From positions 930,001 to 994,000 of the forward strand of contig CAVPRR010000007.1 of assembly GCA_963707965.1 (NCBI GenBank): a stretch of 64,000 nt of DNA, in the 5' to 3' direction. A model generated the notes under the pieces. It searched no databases and was not told the DNA's origin. It was given only the letters and a program-made list of their open reading frames with translations. This DNA comes from VRUE01 sp963707965. Lineage in GTDB: Bacteria; Actinomycetota; Thermoleophilia; Solirubrobacterales; 70-9. Position 1 is the first letter of the stretch, and every line of letters starts with the position of its first letter. Both the position numbers and the translations under genes were made by a program. Positions 18,303 through 27,920 of this stretch are shown here, in pieces.

Positions 18303-21217
18303 CCTTCCTACAAGAGGTAATCGATGTCCGCCACCGCAGCGTTCGTGCGGTCAACTTAGACGGGGATCTGCACGATCCCGAGGCGCTGCGTGGCTATGTG
18401 CTTGGCGAACACGTCGTCGACGCCCTCAGGCGGATCGCAATCTCGGTTCAGGACGAGCCACGCACGCGTGCCTTCTCAATTACCGGCCCCTATGGTTCCG
18501 GTAAGTCATCTTTCGCGCTTTTGCTTTGCGCTCTCCTCGCCCGCAAAAGCGAACCTATACACCGCAGCGCGGTCAAGCTTCTGCGACAAGTGGACTCGCA
18601 GCTAGCGGACACATTCATACGTGAGCGCCGGCAACTCGGGATATCGGACCGCGGGTTGATCCCGGCAATAGTTACGGCCGAGCGCGAGCCAGTGCCGATG
18701 GCGCTTCTGCGGGCGTTGAGTCGCGGTGCCGAGTTGTACTGGGGCAGGGGACGCAAGCCGAATTTCGTTCGCAAACTTCAGGAGGCAGCCAACAAGGAGA
18801 AAACAGATTCGGACTTTGTCCTCTCCGTTTTTGACAAGCTGATCGAATCAGCGCCGGTGCTTGTGATCGTCGATGAGCTTGGAAAGAATCTGGAGTACTC
18901 CGCCGAGCATGCCGGCAGTGATCTCTATCTCCTGCAGCAGCTCGCGGAGCGAGTGTCCTCGCACTCGCCCTTCTCTGGAGCCATTCTGACGTTGGCGCAC
19001 CTCGGCTTCGAGGACTACCTAGGAAGTGCGGGAGACACCAGACGGCGCGAGTGGCGCAAGGTCCATGGCCGCTTCGAGGACATCCCGTTTGTCTCGAACA
19101 CCGCTCACTCCATCACTCTGCTCTCTGAAGCTCTTGACTTCACGGGGAGTACGGCCCTGAGACGTGGGACAGAGACCAGGAGTGCCGCTGCTGCGAATGG
19201 TCTCGCGGACGCAGCCGGTAGCACGACATTGGCGAGTCTCGCTGACTGTCCGGCGGCTGTCTATCCACTACACCCGACCGTTGCCTTTGCCTTGCCAACG
19301 CTCGCCGCCCAGCTGGGTCAGCATGATCGCTCGCTGGTGGCTTATCTCACCAGCGACGCCCCGCATGCCCTGCCAGCCTTTCTCGCTACTCATAAGATCG
19401 ACAGTAAGCGGGTTCCGTTTGTTCGGTTAAGCGACCTCTACGACTACTTCTTCAGTGATGGGGCAGTTGCGGTCCTAACTGGTCCCAAGGGAGAACGAGC
19501 CAGAGAGATCCGCAGCCGGATCGACGAGGCGCAGGGTCTCGACGATCTTGAGCTCAGAGTTCTGAAGTCCTTGGGCATACTGAACCTGCTGAATGGCGCG
19601 GATCGACTAGTGGCTAGCGCCCAGGTAATCGAAGAGGCGACCGTCGGGCCCGGCGACGATGCGAAAGAGCGACGCGGAGCGCGCACCGTGTTGGAGCGGC
19701 TCGTCGAGCGAAGCCTTGTCACCTACCGTGACTTCGCCGACGAGTATCGCGTCTGGGAAGGGTCTGACTTTGATGCTCGTGGCCATATCTCCGCGGCGCG
19801 GGACCAGCTTACGTCTACCGTTAGCTCAGGGGAGCAAGCTCTGCGAATCCTTGCCGAGGCACGACCGCTTCGGACAGCTGTCGCTCGCCGTCATAGTCAG
19901 CAGCGTCACACTCTTCGATACTTCGAGTGTCGCTACGAGCGAGCGGTGCCTGTTAAAGAGATCGAGGTGAACTCGGGCGACGCAGACGGTCTTGTCCTCT
20001 ACCTGCTCGCCAATCGAGGCGCTCCCAAGAGTCTTCCGGCGAAAACTAACGATGGCCGGCCTCTAGTGGTCGTCTGGTCTCCGTACGGCGAAGAGGTGAA
20101 AGAGGCAGCACTTGATTTCGCTGCAGCGCGGGCCGTCCTTGTGGGCGCACCCGAGCTCGAACGGGACGCGGTGGCAAGACGCGAGGTGCGACATCGGGTT
20201 AGCGCCTTGCAGGCGAAACTGACTGAGCGCGTCGATGAAGCCTTCGATAGCCAGCGCCGAGGCGTTTACTGGTTCGAGTCCGACAAGCGCTATCGAGCAC
20301 GGGAGTCAGCGGACTTTTCCCGTTTGCTCTCAGATCTCTGTGACGAGCGTTATCCGAAGACACCGGTAATCCGAAACGAGATGGTTAACCGACGTGAGCT
20401 GACCACACAGGGAGCAAAGGCAAGACGGATGGTGTTGGAGCGAATGTTCACCCATGAGGATGAGCCAGAGCTTGGGATCGAAGGCTTTGGCCCCGAGCGA
20501 GCGATGTACGAGTCTGTCCTTCACTACACTGGCCTGCACGGAGCCCAGGGCAAGAGATGGGCTTTCGCGCCACCCCCTGCCGCGAGCGACCTCGCGGGTG
20601 TCTGGAAGCACCTGATGAGACTTCTCGACGCCGCGGTCAAGGAGCCACTCGGGGTAGATACGCTCTACCGGGACCTCAGTGGGCCGCCATACGGGATGAA
20701 GGCCGGGGTATTGCCCATCTTGCTCTCCGCCGCCCTGCAATATCGAGCTGACGACATTTTCCTCTACCAGGACGGTAGCTTTCAGCCTGTCGTTGAGGCC
20801 GCCCATATCGAACGTCTATTGAAGACGCCAGAGCGGTTTGCTCTAAAGCGTGCATCCCTGATCGGTGTTCGAGCAAGCGTGTTCGAGCAACTTCGTGGCG
20901 CGCTGGCTTCGTCCAGCTCGCCGGCGAAGGGCATACGAACGCGAAACGAGACCACGCTCGCCGTTGTACGCCCCCTGATCGCATTCGGAAGCGGCCTTCC
21001 TGACTACACAAAAGAGACGGCGCAGACGAGCGAGATTGCTCAAGCGGTGTGCAGTGCGCTGCTGGCGGCTCGCGAACCTGATGAGTTGCTCTTCACAGCG
21101 CTTCCCAAAGCGTGTGATGTAAAGCCCTTTTCCTCAGATCCAGCAGAATACGACAGGGCCGCCGCAGCCGAGTACGTCGAGCGGCTGCGAGGGGCATTAG
21201 CGGGAGCTAGGCGCTGA
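18299..21217 (+). CDS. sspC: Large P-loop ATPase, SspC-like
   Basis: 972 residues from the ATG at 18299, which overlaps the upstream stop. A Walker A motif lies near residues 62-70 (ITGPYGSGKSSFALLL) and a Walker B near 187-195 (APVLVIVDELGKNLEY). The rest is long and alpha-rich, with RGARTVLERLVERSLVTY resembling a winged-helix segment and no nuclease motif that I recognise. In SspABCD-type loci the third component is an ATPase that supports modification; this protein takes that place between DUF4007 and the PAPS-reductase-like gene. It also resembles the large ATPases of BREX-type loci in general layout, but no BREX methylase or PglZ gene is present. Confidence 0.72.
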   Translation: MTFLQEVIDVRHRSVRAVNLDGDLHDPEALRGYVLGEHVVDALRRIAISVQDEPRTRAFSITGPYGSGKSSFALLLCALLARKSEPIHRSAVKLLRQVDSQLADTFIRERRQLGISDRGLIPAIVTAEREPVPMALLRALSRGAELYWGRGRKPNFVRKLQEAANKEKTDSDFVLSVFDKLIESAPVLVIVDELGKNLEYSAEHAGSDLYLLQQLAERVSSHSPFSGAILTLAHLGFEDYLGSAGDTRRREWRKVHGRFEDIPFVSNTAHSITLLSEALDFTGSTALRRGTETRSAAAANGLADAAGSTTLASLADCPAAVYPLHPTVAFALPTLAAQLGQHDRSLVAYLTSDAPHALPAFLATHKIDSKRVPFVRLSDLYDYFFSDGAVAVLTGPKGERAREIRSRIDEAQGLDDLELRVLKSLGILNLLNGADRLVASAQVIEEATVGPGDDAKERRGARTVLERLVERSLVTYRDFADEYRVWEGSDFDARGHISAARDQLTSTVSSGEQALRILAEARPLRTAVARRHSQQRHTLRYFECRYERAVPVKEIEVNSGDADGLVLYLLANRGAPKSLPAKTNDGRPLVVVWSPYGEEVKEAALDFAAARAVLVGAPELERDAVARREVRHRVSALQAKLTERVDEAFDSQRRGVYWFESDKRYRARESADFSRLLSDLCDERYPKTPVIRNEMVNRRELTTQGAKARRMVLERMFTHEDEPELGIEGFGPERAMYESVLHYTGLHGAQGKRWAFAPPPAASDLAGVWKHLMRLLDAAVKEPLGVDTLYRDLSGPPYGMKAGVLPILLSAALQYRADDIFLYQDGSFQPVVEAAHIERLLKTPERFALKRASLIGVRASVFEQLRGALASSSSPAKGIRTRNETTLAVVRPLIAFGSGLPDYTKETAQTSEIAQAVCSALLAAREPDELLFTALPKACDVKPFSSDPAEYDRAAAAEYVERLRGALAGARR

Positions 21218-21227
21218 GTATCCGCGC

Positions 21228-21809
21228 TTGCTGGAGAAGCTTGGGGACCTACTGCATGCTGGTTTTGGAGCGACTGGGCCACGCCGTTCCTTACGTGAGG
21301 AACTACGCGCTCGCAGTCGACCTCTGCTGAAGCAGGTCATCGAGCCCAAGATGCGTGCCTTTCTCTCCACAGCTTGCGACGAGCATCTTGATGATGATGA
21401 CTGGATCGAGGCTCTGGCGATGAGCCTAGTTGCGAAACCGCCGAGCAGCTGGACAGATCACGACGTCGGTCTATTCGAAGCCATGATCGTCGAGAGAGCG
21501 CACTGGTTCCGTCGTCTTGAGCTTCTGTACCACGAGCTGCATGGCGCGCAGGGCGATGGCTTCGATGCCCGAAGAGTTACCCTGACAGCACCAGACGGCC
21601 GCGAGTCTGCCGAACTAGTTCGAGTTGACCAAACGACGCAAGAGGTGGTGGGAGACGTTCTCGACCGCGCACTTCAGGATTTGGGATCACGGCTAGGAGC
21701 AGGAGCGCCCCAAGCGCTGCTCGGGGTTCTGGCCGACCGCCTTCTGTCCTCGGCGGCGACTACAACAGAGGATGTGCCAACGACAGAACGAAAGGCGAGT
21801 CAGGCATGA
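21228..21809 (+). CDS. Unknown 193-residue protein inside the ssp operon
   Basis: Starts at a TTG 10 bp after the sspC stop; no ATG or GTG is available in this frame downstream of an in-frame TAG at 21198. It ends in a 4-bp ATGA overlap with sspD, so it is co-translated with the modification genes. The protein is hydrophilic and mostly helical, with WTDHDVGLFEAMIVERAHWF, a short beta-rich piece (ARRVTLTAPDGRESAELVRV) and a helical tail. No family is recognised. Its conserved-looking position suggests a structural or regulatory partner of the SspC ATPase, or a C-terminal SspC domain encoded separately. Confidence 0.7.
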   Translation: MLEKLGDLLHAGFGATGPRRSLREELRARSRPLLKQVIEPKMRAFLSTACDEHLDDDDWIEALAMSLVAKPPSSWTDHDVGLFEAMIVERAHWFRRLELLYHELHGAQGDGFDARRVTLTAPDGRESAELVRVDQTTQEVVGDVLDRALQDLGSRLGAGAPQALLGVLADRLLSSAATTTEDVPTTERKASQA

Positions 21810-22627
21810 CCATGAATACCGAGTCGCAGCGCCATGTCCTCGGACTTTCGGGGGGCAAGGACTCAGCCGCGCTGGCGATCTACATGCGGGATCAGGTACC
21901 ACAGATGGAGTATTTCTTCTGCGATACCGGCCGAGAGCTGCCCGAGACTTATGAGTACCTGCAGCGACTCGAAACGGTGCTGGGCAAGCCAATCGCTCGC
22001 CTGAACGCCGACCGCGACTTCGATCACTGGCTCTGGGTCTTTGGCGGGGCATTGCCCTCGCCACAGATGCGATGGTGCACCAAGAATCTGAAGATCAAGC
22101 CATTCGAGGCCTGGATCGGCGACGACACTGTTTGCACCTACATCGGTATTCGCGGCGATGAGGAACGAGAGGGCTACATTTCCCGCAAACCGAACGTAAG
22201 CGCCCGCTTTCCATTCAAAGAGGATGGCTTAGTTAAGGCGGACATCATCAACATTCTCGATGACGCTGGGGTGGGCTTGCCGAAATACTACGAGTGGCGC
22301 AGCCGCTCGGGCTGCTTCTTCTGCTTCTTCCAGCGCAAGTACGAGTGGGTCAAGCTTGCCGACGAACACCCAGAGCTCTTCGAGCGCGCTATCGAGTATG
22401 AGGACAAGGTCAAATTCGAGGGGCAGGCCAGCGGCAAACATTTCACGTGGTCACAAGGTGAGAGCCTGCGTGAACTGATTTCTCGCAAAGATGAGATCCT
22501 CCAACAACATGAGGAAGCGATGTCACGTGAGAAAAAGGCGAAGCCCAACCGCCCGCTCGCCGATGTCCTAAGCGGAGTCCTTGACGACGAGGACGACGCC
22601 GCTGCCTGCACGATGTGCCACGTGTAG
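21806..22627 (+). CDS. sspD: PAPS reductase-like ATP pyrophosphatase, SspD/DndC-like
   Basis: 273 residues. The PP-loop VLGLSGGKDSAALAIYM is at residues 11-27. PQMEYFFCDTGRELPETYEY and MRWCTKNLKIKPFEAWIG follow, with paired cysteines in SGCFFCFFQRKYEW that could bind a metal or Fe-S centre, and a C-terminal CTMCHV. Family knowledge: the adenylating ATP pyrophosphatase activates the DNA backbone phosphate for sulfur replacement (SspD in Ssp systems, DndC in Dnd). It closes the tightly overlapping modification operon; the following genes are spaced apart. Confidence in the family is high, in the SspD rather than DndC name moderate. Confidence 0.82.
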   Translation: MTMNTESQRHVLGLSGGKDSAALAIYMRDQVPQMEYFFCDTGRELPETYEYLQRLETVLGKPIARLNADRDFDHWLWVFGGALPSPQMRWCTKNLKIKPFEAWIGDDTVCTYIGIRGDEEREGYISRKPNVSARFPFKEDGLVKADIINILDDAGVGLPKYYEWRSRSGCFFCFFQRKYEWVKLADEHPELFERAIEYEDKVKFEGQASGKHFTWSQGESLRELISRKDEILQQHEEAMSREKKAKPNRPLADVLSGVLDDEDDAAACTMCHV

Positions 22628-22693
22628 ACCCCTCGCTTTGGTCTGCGAGTCCTTGTATGGTAGGGCCAGTCCAGAAGACCTTTTAAACCAGTC

Positions 22694-23464
22694 GTGTCGG
22701 CAAGCGGTCAGACCAGTGTGCTCCTAGGTGCCCCTATCGCGGGGAGCATCCCGATCACGCCTGTTCTGGCCATTGAGTCTGTCTTAAGCCAAGTAGCCGG
22801 TGAAGGTACGGAGCAGCAGACATACCTTGGATGGCTCGATTCTGCCGATTTGGCCCGTTTCGTCTTTGCACCTCTCCGGGAGCCAAGTCTTGACACCTAT
22901 TTCGCTGTCTCTAGTCGAGACGGCTATCAAGCAGCCGTCCCCGCGAAAGAGATAGAGGATCTCGCACGGGCGCTCGTATCTCAGACAGTTATCACCACAG
23001 CACCCGTTGTGCTCAGCGGGCGTGGCCGGTGGCGCTTCTCAATGCAAAAGCCACCCCTAGGGCGTATTGAGGTTTTCCATTCGGCCGCTCTTGTTTCTGG
23101 ACATCGAAGAGATTGGGGCTTTCACAAAGGCATATCGTGATGATCGTTATCACACCTTAGTGCCCTTTGTGCTGCATCCACGGTCACACATAGTGAAGAG
23201 GAAGAACTCTACGACTGGCTGCACATAACTGGCATTCAAAGCACCAATAGTGATTCTCCTTCTATCCATGCGTTACTTCCGCAATTGAAGATAGGAACCG
23301 ACTGGACCCACGTGGAAGTTATCTCAGAGCCTTTTGTCATTATGACAACATTTGGCTATGCACCAGTACTAGTCGTCCAAGAGAGCGGCACCCAGGATCA
23401 GTATCGACTCTATGCCAGCGCCCGAAGTCTCGGAAAGGGCCTGAGAGTTCATCCGTCAGGCTGA
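22694..23464 (+). pseudogene. Unknown protein of the island, two compensating frameshifts
   Basis: Three consecutive frames look coding and join into about 255 residues. The first (from a GTG at 22694) contains LGAPIAGSIPITPVLAIE and ends near GRIEVFHSAAL. The second (about 23091-23195) reads FLDIEEIGAFTKAYRDDRYH and LVPFVLHPRSHI. The third returns to the first frame as EEEELYDWLHITGIQ, VISEPFVIMTTFGYAPVLVV and stops at 23464. As written, translation stops at 23140. One insertion and one deletion about 100 bp apart would restore it. No family is recognised. It lies directly downstream of sspD and may belong to the restriction or regulation side of the system. Confidence 0.55.
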
Positions 23465-23528
23465 GGGGCGACTAACCGGTACGCGGATCTGTATTCGCAA
23501 AAGCGGGAACCACAGCGACCGGCGAACT

Positions 23529-24021
23529 ATGAAGTTCGGCGGGAATGACACGACATCTACGTCCAACTCGCACGAATTCTGGGAATCGCTGATGAGGTAT
23601 GGGTGGCAGCTTGATCCAGAGAGCTGGAAAAGGGTGCGGTTCCTATCCGATCAGTCTTGGCGCCATATTCCTTTCGACACACTTCATGCAAGGATGGTGC
23701 CTGAGCGACCTGGAATATATGCCGTCTGCAGCAAAGTTCCCGCTGGTCGACCACCAAGTGGCATTTTCAGGGGCCTATACAACGCTCTTTATGTAGGGGA
23801 AAAGCGACCTTCTTCGTCAACGATTTCTCCAGCACTGCAACAACCCCAAGCCAGAGATCACCCATCTCAGGCTTTGCTTTCCGTCCTCCCAGTTCTGGTT
23901 TTTAGAGCTTCCACGAAATGAGATTGCCGATGCAGAGGATGCGTTAATCGACTGCCTTGGTCCATCGGCCAATTTGCGCAGAGGCATTCGAGGACGTATA
24001 GGCAAACCAAAATCCCTATAA
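23529..24021 (+). pseudogene. GIY-YIG nuclease-domain protein, frameshifted
   Basis: The first frame gives PERPGIYAVCSKVPAG and LYNALYVGEK, spaced like the GIY and YIG strands (here YVG). Near 23800 the frame is lost. Skipping one base, it continues DLLRQRFLQHCNNPKPEI, FWFLELPRNEIADAEDALID and CLGPSANLRRG, which matches the rest of a GIY-YIG domain with its conserved Arg and the acidic residue before the final helix. The total is about 163 residues. Such a nuclease next to phosphorothioation genes is a candidate restriction component; whether it is functional depends on whether the indel is real. Confidence 0.7.
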
Positions 24022-24049
24022 ATTGGCAGCAGCTAGAGGGAGCTGACTT

Positions 24050-25478
24050 ATGAATATCCATCCGGGCATCAAAGGCCACATGGGCAGTTGGGATTACTTT
24101 GTTGTGAAGATGAGTATGCGCGAGCTAGCGGAGTCAGTTAAGTTTGCGCACGACGTGTATCAGAATCGCACTCTTGATGATGCTCTTCAGCGGGCACTTA
24201 ATGAGTCAAGGGTACGTGGGCAGATCGTGACCTACCTTAAACGTCATGATGATAGATTTTTTGCGTCGATCGTAATTGCGGCAATGGGAGGTAACCCTAA
24301 ATGGTTCCCGGTTCAAGTCTCAGACGATGAGGGCTTTCTGGCAGGCGATCCACGACTTGACGGCACGTTTGGTGTTCTGAGATTTGACGGGACGCAGGAC
24401 TATTACGCCCTCGATGGAGCACCGGCTGGCAGCGATCAAAGAGTTAGTTAGCCCCGATCATTCTGCCGCTTCGGATGCACCAAGCGGTTTTAAGGACGAG
24501 GAGCTGTCTGTGGTGGTTCTTGCTCCCAGGCAGGGTGAAGAGCCCCAAGAATTCATGAGGCGGTATAGGCGGCTATTTGGTCATCTAAATCGGTACGCCA
24601 AGTCCACAGACAACGTGACAAACATCATCATGGATGAGGATGATGCATTTGCGATCTGCACCCGTCGCTTGCTCTTGGATCACCCCTTTTTCAGTGCGTC
24701 GGGACGTCACGACGAATCACCGCGCGTTAAAACCGAAAAAGGCAAAAATCTCAGACGCAGCGACACTTACTTTACGAGTCTTGAGACGCTCTACCACATG
24801 AACATCCAGCTGCTCTACAGCCGCGCGCGACGCAATAAAGTTCAGGGCTGGTGCAGTGAGAGTGAAGGCCAAGACATCAAGCAGTTTCAACTCTTCCGTC
24901 CCACTGATGAGTGTCTAGAAGGCCTTTACAACGAGTTAGCGTGCTACTGGGACAGCATCCTCAGGGAGTTGCCTGTTCTCGAAGAAGAGCCAGCGGACAT
25001 GCGAGACCATGAAGCCGATTCAGACCCTGGTGAGGGAAGTAAGGCAGAGACAACAGACCACCTTCTCTTTTGGCCCATTGGGCAGGAGCTGCTTGCCGGG
25101 ATAACGCGCGAGCTTCTTGACCAGCGCCTATCGCCAGAGGATGCTACAAACCCCACACCCGAGGCTGTGGGTAGTGCCCTCCAAGGTTTGAGCGATCTAG
25201 AGTGGACGCTTCATCAGCCACCCTGGCGATATTTCGTATTGACTCAGGATGAGAAGGGTTGGAGGATGCGAAGCGAGGAACGCAAGGAAGTCATGCAGAT
25301 AGGGGAGTCAATTCAACGTTGGGTATTGGATCTTGATGAGCATGACCAGGATGGCATTGCCGAACTCAAGGAGCGCTGGGCAAGTCGTCTGATTCCGGCT
25401 CAGTCGGATGTGGATAAAACGCGAATGTGGGCAATACTCGAGCAGAGAGCTGCTCTCGTAAATGCCGCTGCCGGTTAG
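24050..25478 (+). pseudogene. DGQHR-domain (DndB-like) protein, frameshifted at the motif
   Basis: The first frame (ATG at 24050) reads GHMGSWDYFVVKMSMRELAE, FASIVIAAMGGNPKWFPV and RFDGTQDYYALDG, the approach to the DGQHR motif. The second frame continues HRLAAIKELV and runs about 350 residues to 25478, including NIIMDEDDAFAICTRRLL, also typical of DndB/DGQHR proteins. The sequence at the join (GATGGA G CACCGG) would encode D-G-Q-H-R if two bases of the Gln codon were restored. Family knowledge: DndB represses dnd modification genes and senses DNA ends or modification status. A DndB-like protein beside an Ssp-type operon suggests shared regulation. Confidence 0.72.
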
Positions 25479-25508
25479 ACACCGGACCAGGTTGGCGCAT
25501 AGCTCTTG

Positions 25509-27278
25509 ATGGATAAAGACAGAGGTAATGCGGGCAGCGTAGGGCTAATTCAAACAACGACTACGCTGATCCTAGGCAAGCAGTCTTTGACTGTCTTGGT
25601 GACTTACGATCCCGGGGAAGAGGGAAGCGCCTGGGGAAAACTTCGCCTTGAATCCCAGATGGAGGCTACGGAGCCTCAGCGCAGAGAGCAGTCGGCAACT
25701 GGTGATTCAGGCGATAGTCGAGCGCTCAAGAAAGCCGCTCGCTGGATTGTCGAACTAGATGCGGGAGCCAAGAGTGACCTTCTGCAAAATCGAGTTGTCA
25801 CAAAGGACATTCCGCGATCTAACCGCCCAGCGCTTTCACCCTTGGGACCCCGAGCGAAGCTAGCGGACTATATGGCAGTCCGTCCTTCGCTAGGAGAGCT
25901 CGTAAGGCCTCTCTTTCTAGGCGACCCAGCCACGGATGCATTGTTTCCCTATCAGCGCCAGGGCACGCAATGGCTTCTTGAGCACAACGCAGCCGTTCTC
26001 GCTGACGACATGGGCCTAGGGAAGACACTCCAGACCATTACGGCCATACGGAAGCTAATTCATAGCGGGGAGAGTCGCTGTGTGCTCGTCGTCGCCCCCC
26101 GAACAATTCTCGCTACATGGGAAGCAGAGCTCACTCATTGGGCACCCGAGCTTTCTAGACTTCGAGTTACGCCGATTGCGAGCGATCGGGAGGCTGTCTG
26201 GCGAGCAGTAGTTGGCCGCTTGCATGTTCTGATAACAAACTACGAGCAGCTCCGAGAGCCCCCTCCCTCCCTAACGTCCAAGGGAGTAGACGTTGTAATA
26301 GCTGACGAGGCCCATCGAATTCGGAACTTTAGGGCCGCAGTGACGAGCGGAATGCGAGCACTTCGTTTTCACCGCTTTTGGGCACTCACGGGTACGCCAA
26401 TTGAGCGTGATACAGAAGACCTTGCATCACTTCTCACAATTCTTGCACCGCACCGATTTTCTCCTGCCGACGCCACACTTTCACCCGCCACCCTTCGATC
26501 ACGAGCTCGCCCATACATGCTTAGACGTAAGAAGCTTGATGTATTAACTGAACTCCCCGAGGTAATTGATCGCAAGGAGATTCTGGACCTAACTCCAGCC
26601 CAGAGAAACGCGTACGATTCCGCTAGATCTTCACATAAGATTCGCAGGGGTGGGGCAGCGGCACTGCGATTAGTGAATGAGCTGCGCACAATTTGTGACT
26701 ATGCCCCCGATGGTTCAAGCGCAAAGCTGGAGAGAATCACCGAGCATCTTGGCGACATTCGTGAGCAGGGCGAGAAGGCGGTGATATTTTCGACTCTGTT
26801 AGAGCCGCTGCGTATCCTTAGGCGCAATCTCCAGGATGGAGACCCCTCTATTAAGGTGGAGATGATTACCGGTGAGATGACAGCCGCGCAAAGAGAGCTC
26901 GCGCTTGACCATTTCCGTGACGATGATGATGTTGTGGCGTTGCTCGGGTCTGCACGTGCAACTAGTGAGGGCCTCACTTTAACCAACGCTAACCATGTGT
27001 TATTTGTGAATGAGTGGTGGAACCCCTCAGCGAACGAACAAGCACGAGATCGTGTGGTTAGGATCGGTCAAGAGCGAGGCGTACGGGTATATCGCTTTAT
27101 GTGTCGCGATACAGTCGAGGAAACTCTGGATGAGATGTTGGTTCGGAAGTCAGAGTTGTTTCACGATGTGGTGGAACGACTCGCAGAACCGGCGGCGGTT
27201 GCAGACTCTCGTGCTAGCGAGCTAGCGGCCGAAATTCTGAGCGGGGAATTAATCGATCCCGCAGCACGTACCGACTAG
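25509..27278 (+). CDS. SNF2-family DEAD/DEAH-like helicase/translocase
   Basis: 589 residues from the ATG at 25509. After a 140-residue N-terminal region, helicase motifs appear in order: LFPYQRQGTQWLLEHN, motif I ADDMGLGKTLQTI, TNYEQLR, motif II VVIADEAHRIRN, motif III ALTGTPIERDTEDL, and, in the second RecA lobe, AVIFSTLLEPLRIL, SEGLTLTNANHVLFVNEWW and motif VI QARDRVVRIGQ. Family knowledge: SNF2 enzymes translocate on double-stranded DNA and are recurrent motor subunits in restriction and defence systems. It is the only intact gene of the downstream module and would be the natural motor for a phosphorothioate-sensing restriction complex. The role is inferred from context. Confidence 0.88.
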   Translation: MDKDRGNAGSVGLIQTTTTLILGKQSLTVLVTYDPGEEGSAWGKLRLESQMEATEPQRREQSATGDSGDSRALKKAARWIVELDAGAKSDLLQNRVVTKDIPRSNRPALSPLGPRAKLADYMAVRPSLGELVRPLFLGDPATDALFPYQRQGTQWLLEHNAAVLADDMGLGKTLQTITAIRKLIHSGESRCVLVVAPRTILATWEAELTHWAPELSRLRVTPIASDREAVWRAVVGRLHVLITNYEQLREPPPSLTSKGVDVVIADEAHRIRNFRAAVTSGMRALRFHRFWALTGTPIERDTEDLASLLTILAPHRFSPADATLSPATLRSRARPYMLRRKKLDVLTELPEVIDRKEILDLTPAQRNAYDSARSSHKIRRGGAAALRLVNELRTICDYAPDGSSAKLERITEHLGDIREQGEKAVIFSTLLEPLRILRRNLQDGDPSIKVEMITGEMTAAQRELALDHFRDDDDVVALLGSARATSEGLTLTNANHVLFVNEWWNPSANEQARDRVVRIGQERGVRVYRFMCRDTVEETLDEMLVRKSELFHDVVERLAEPAAVADSRASELAAEILSGELIDPAARTD

Positions 27279-27718
27279 TCGTCGCGGACCGCAAGCCTAA
27301 GCCGGTCATGCAGCTGATGGGCTTGTTCTGCAAGCTCAATAAGTTCCGGCAGCTTCTCAGCGAGACCAAGCTCGTCGCCAAATCGTTGAAGAAGGGCCCG
27401 CTCTTCTGGATGAAGCTCTAGGTCGGCAGTTGCTACGCCAGCAAGCTCTAGAAGAAAAATCTTTCTACCTTCTCCCTGGAATGCGTGGCCAACACCCAGA
27501 ACGAGAGACGTTAGATCCTCCAATTCATCCGGGTAATCTGAAGGAGCAATCTCTCGCAGGATTTCGTCTTTGATTTCCTGCTCACGCCCTTGAAGCTTTC
27601 CGTCAGCTGCAATGAGGTGCAGAGCAGCGTGGCAAAATATGCTCTGCTGATCGCTATTGAGTCGAAATAGAAACATGGTTTGCAGGGTTAGATTACCGGC
27701 GAACGGATCGGAAAACAC
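27275..27718 (-). CDS. TerB-like domain protein
   Basis: 147 residues, mostly helical and acidic. HAALHLIAADGKLQGREQEI with a second FLLELAGVATADLELHPEE gives the pair of D-G/D-x-E helices typical of the tellurite-resistance TerB fold (metal-binding four-helix repeats). Family knowledge: TerB-like proteins occur in stress and phage-defence gene neighbourhoods. It converges with the SNF2 gene, and the two stops overlap in CTAG. The call rests on fold-level pattern only. Confidence 0.55.
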   Translation of the reverse strand: MFSDPFAGNLTLQTMFLFRLNSDQQSIFCHAALHLIAADGKLQGREQEIKDEILREIAPSDYPDELEDLTSLVLGVGHAFQGEGRKIFLLELAGVATADLELHPEERALLQRFGDELGLAEKLPELIELAEQAHQLHDRLRLAVRDD

Positions 27719-27920
27719 AGGGTGAGGCGTAGCCCGCTCTACCGAGAGCTACTCGTGAGGCAAGCTACGCTCTTCCCTGTGCCTACATAAGACGTAAGGC
27801 GGGTCCGATTCGCCCCACCCAGCATGCCTGCCGTTAAGCTTTTTCCCGCGGCGTAGAAGTTTCTCGGGTTACGTCGGTAGAAGTGGTGTAGGGCGTTCCG
27901 CTAGATCGATCGACGCGCAT

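Noticed and set aside
18299..21217. BREX/Pgl system ATPase
   Set aside because: No PglX methylase, PglZ phosphatase or BrxA/B genes nearby; DUF4007 and PAPS-reductase-like neighbours point to phosphorothioation.
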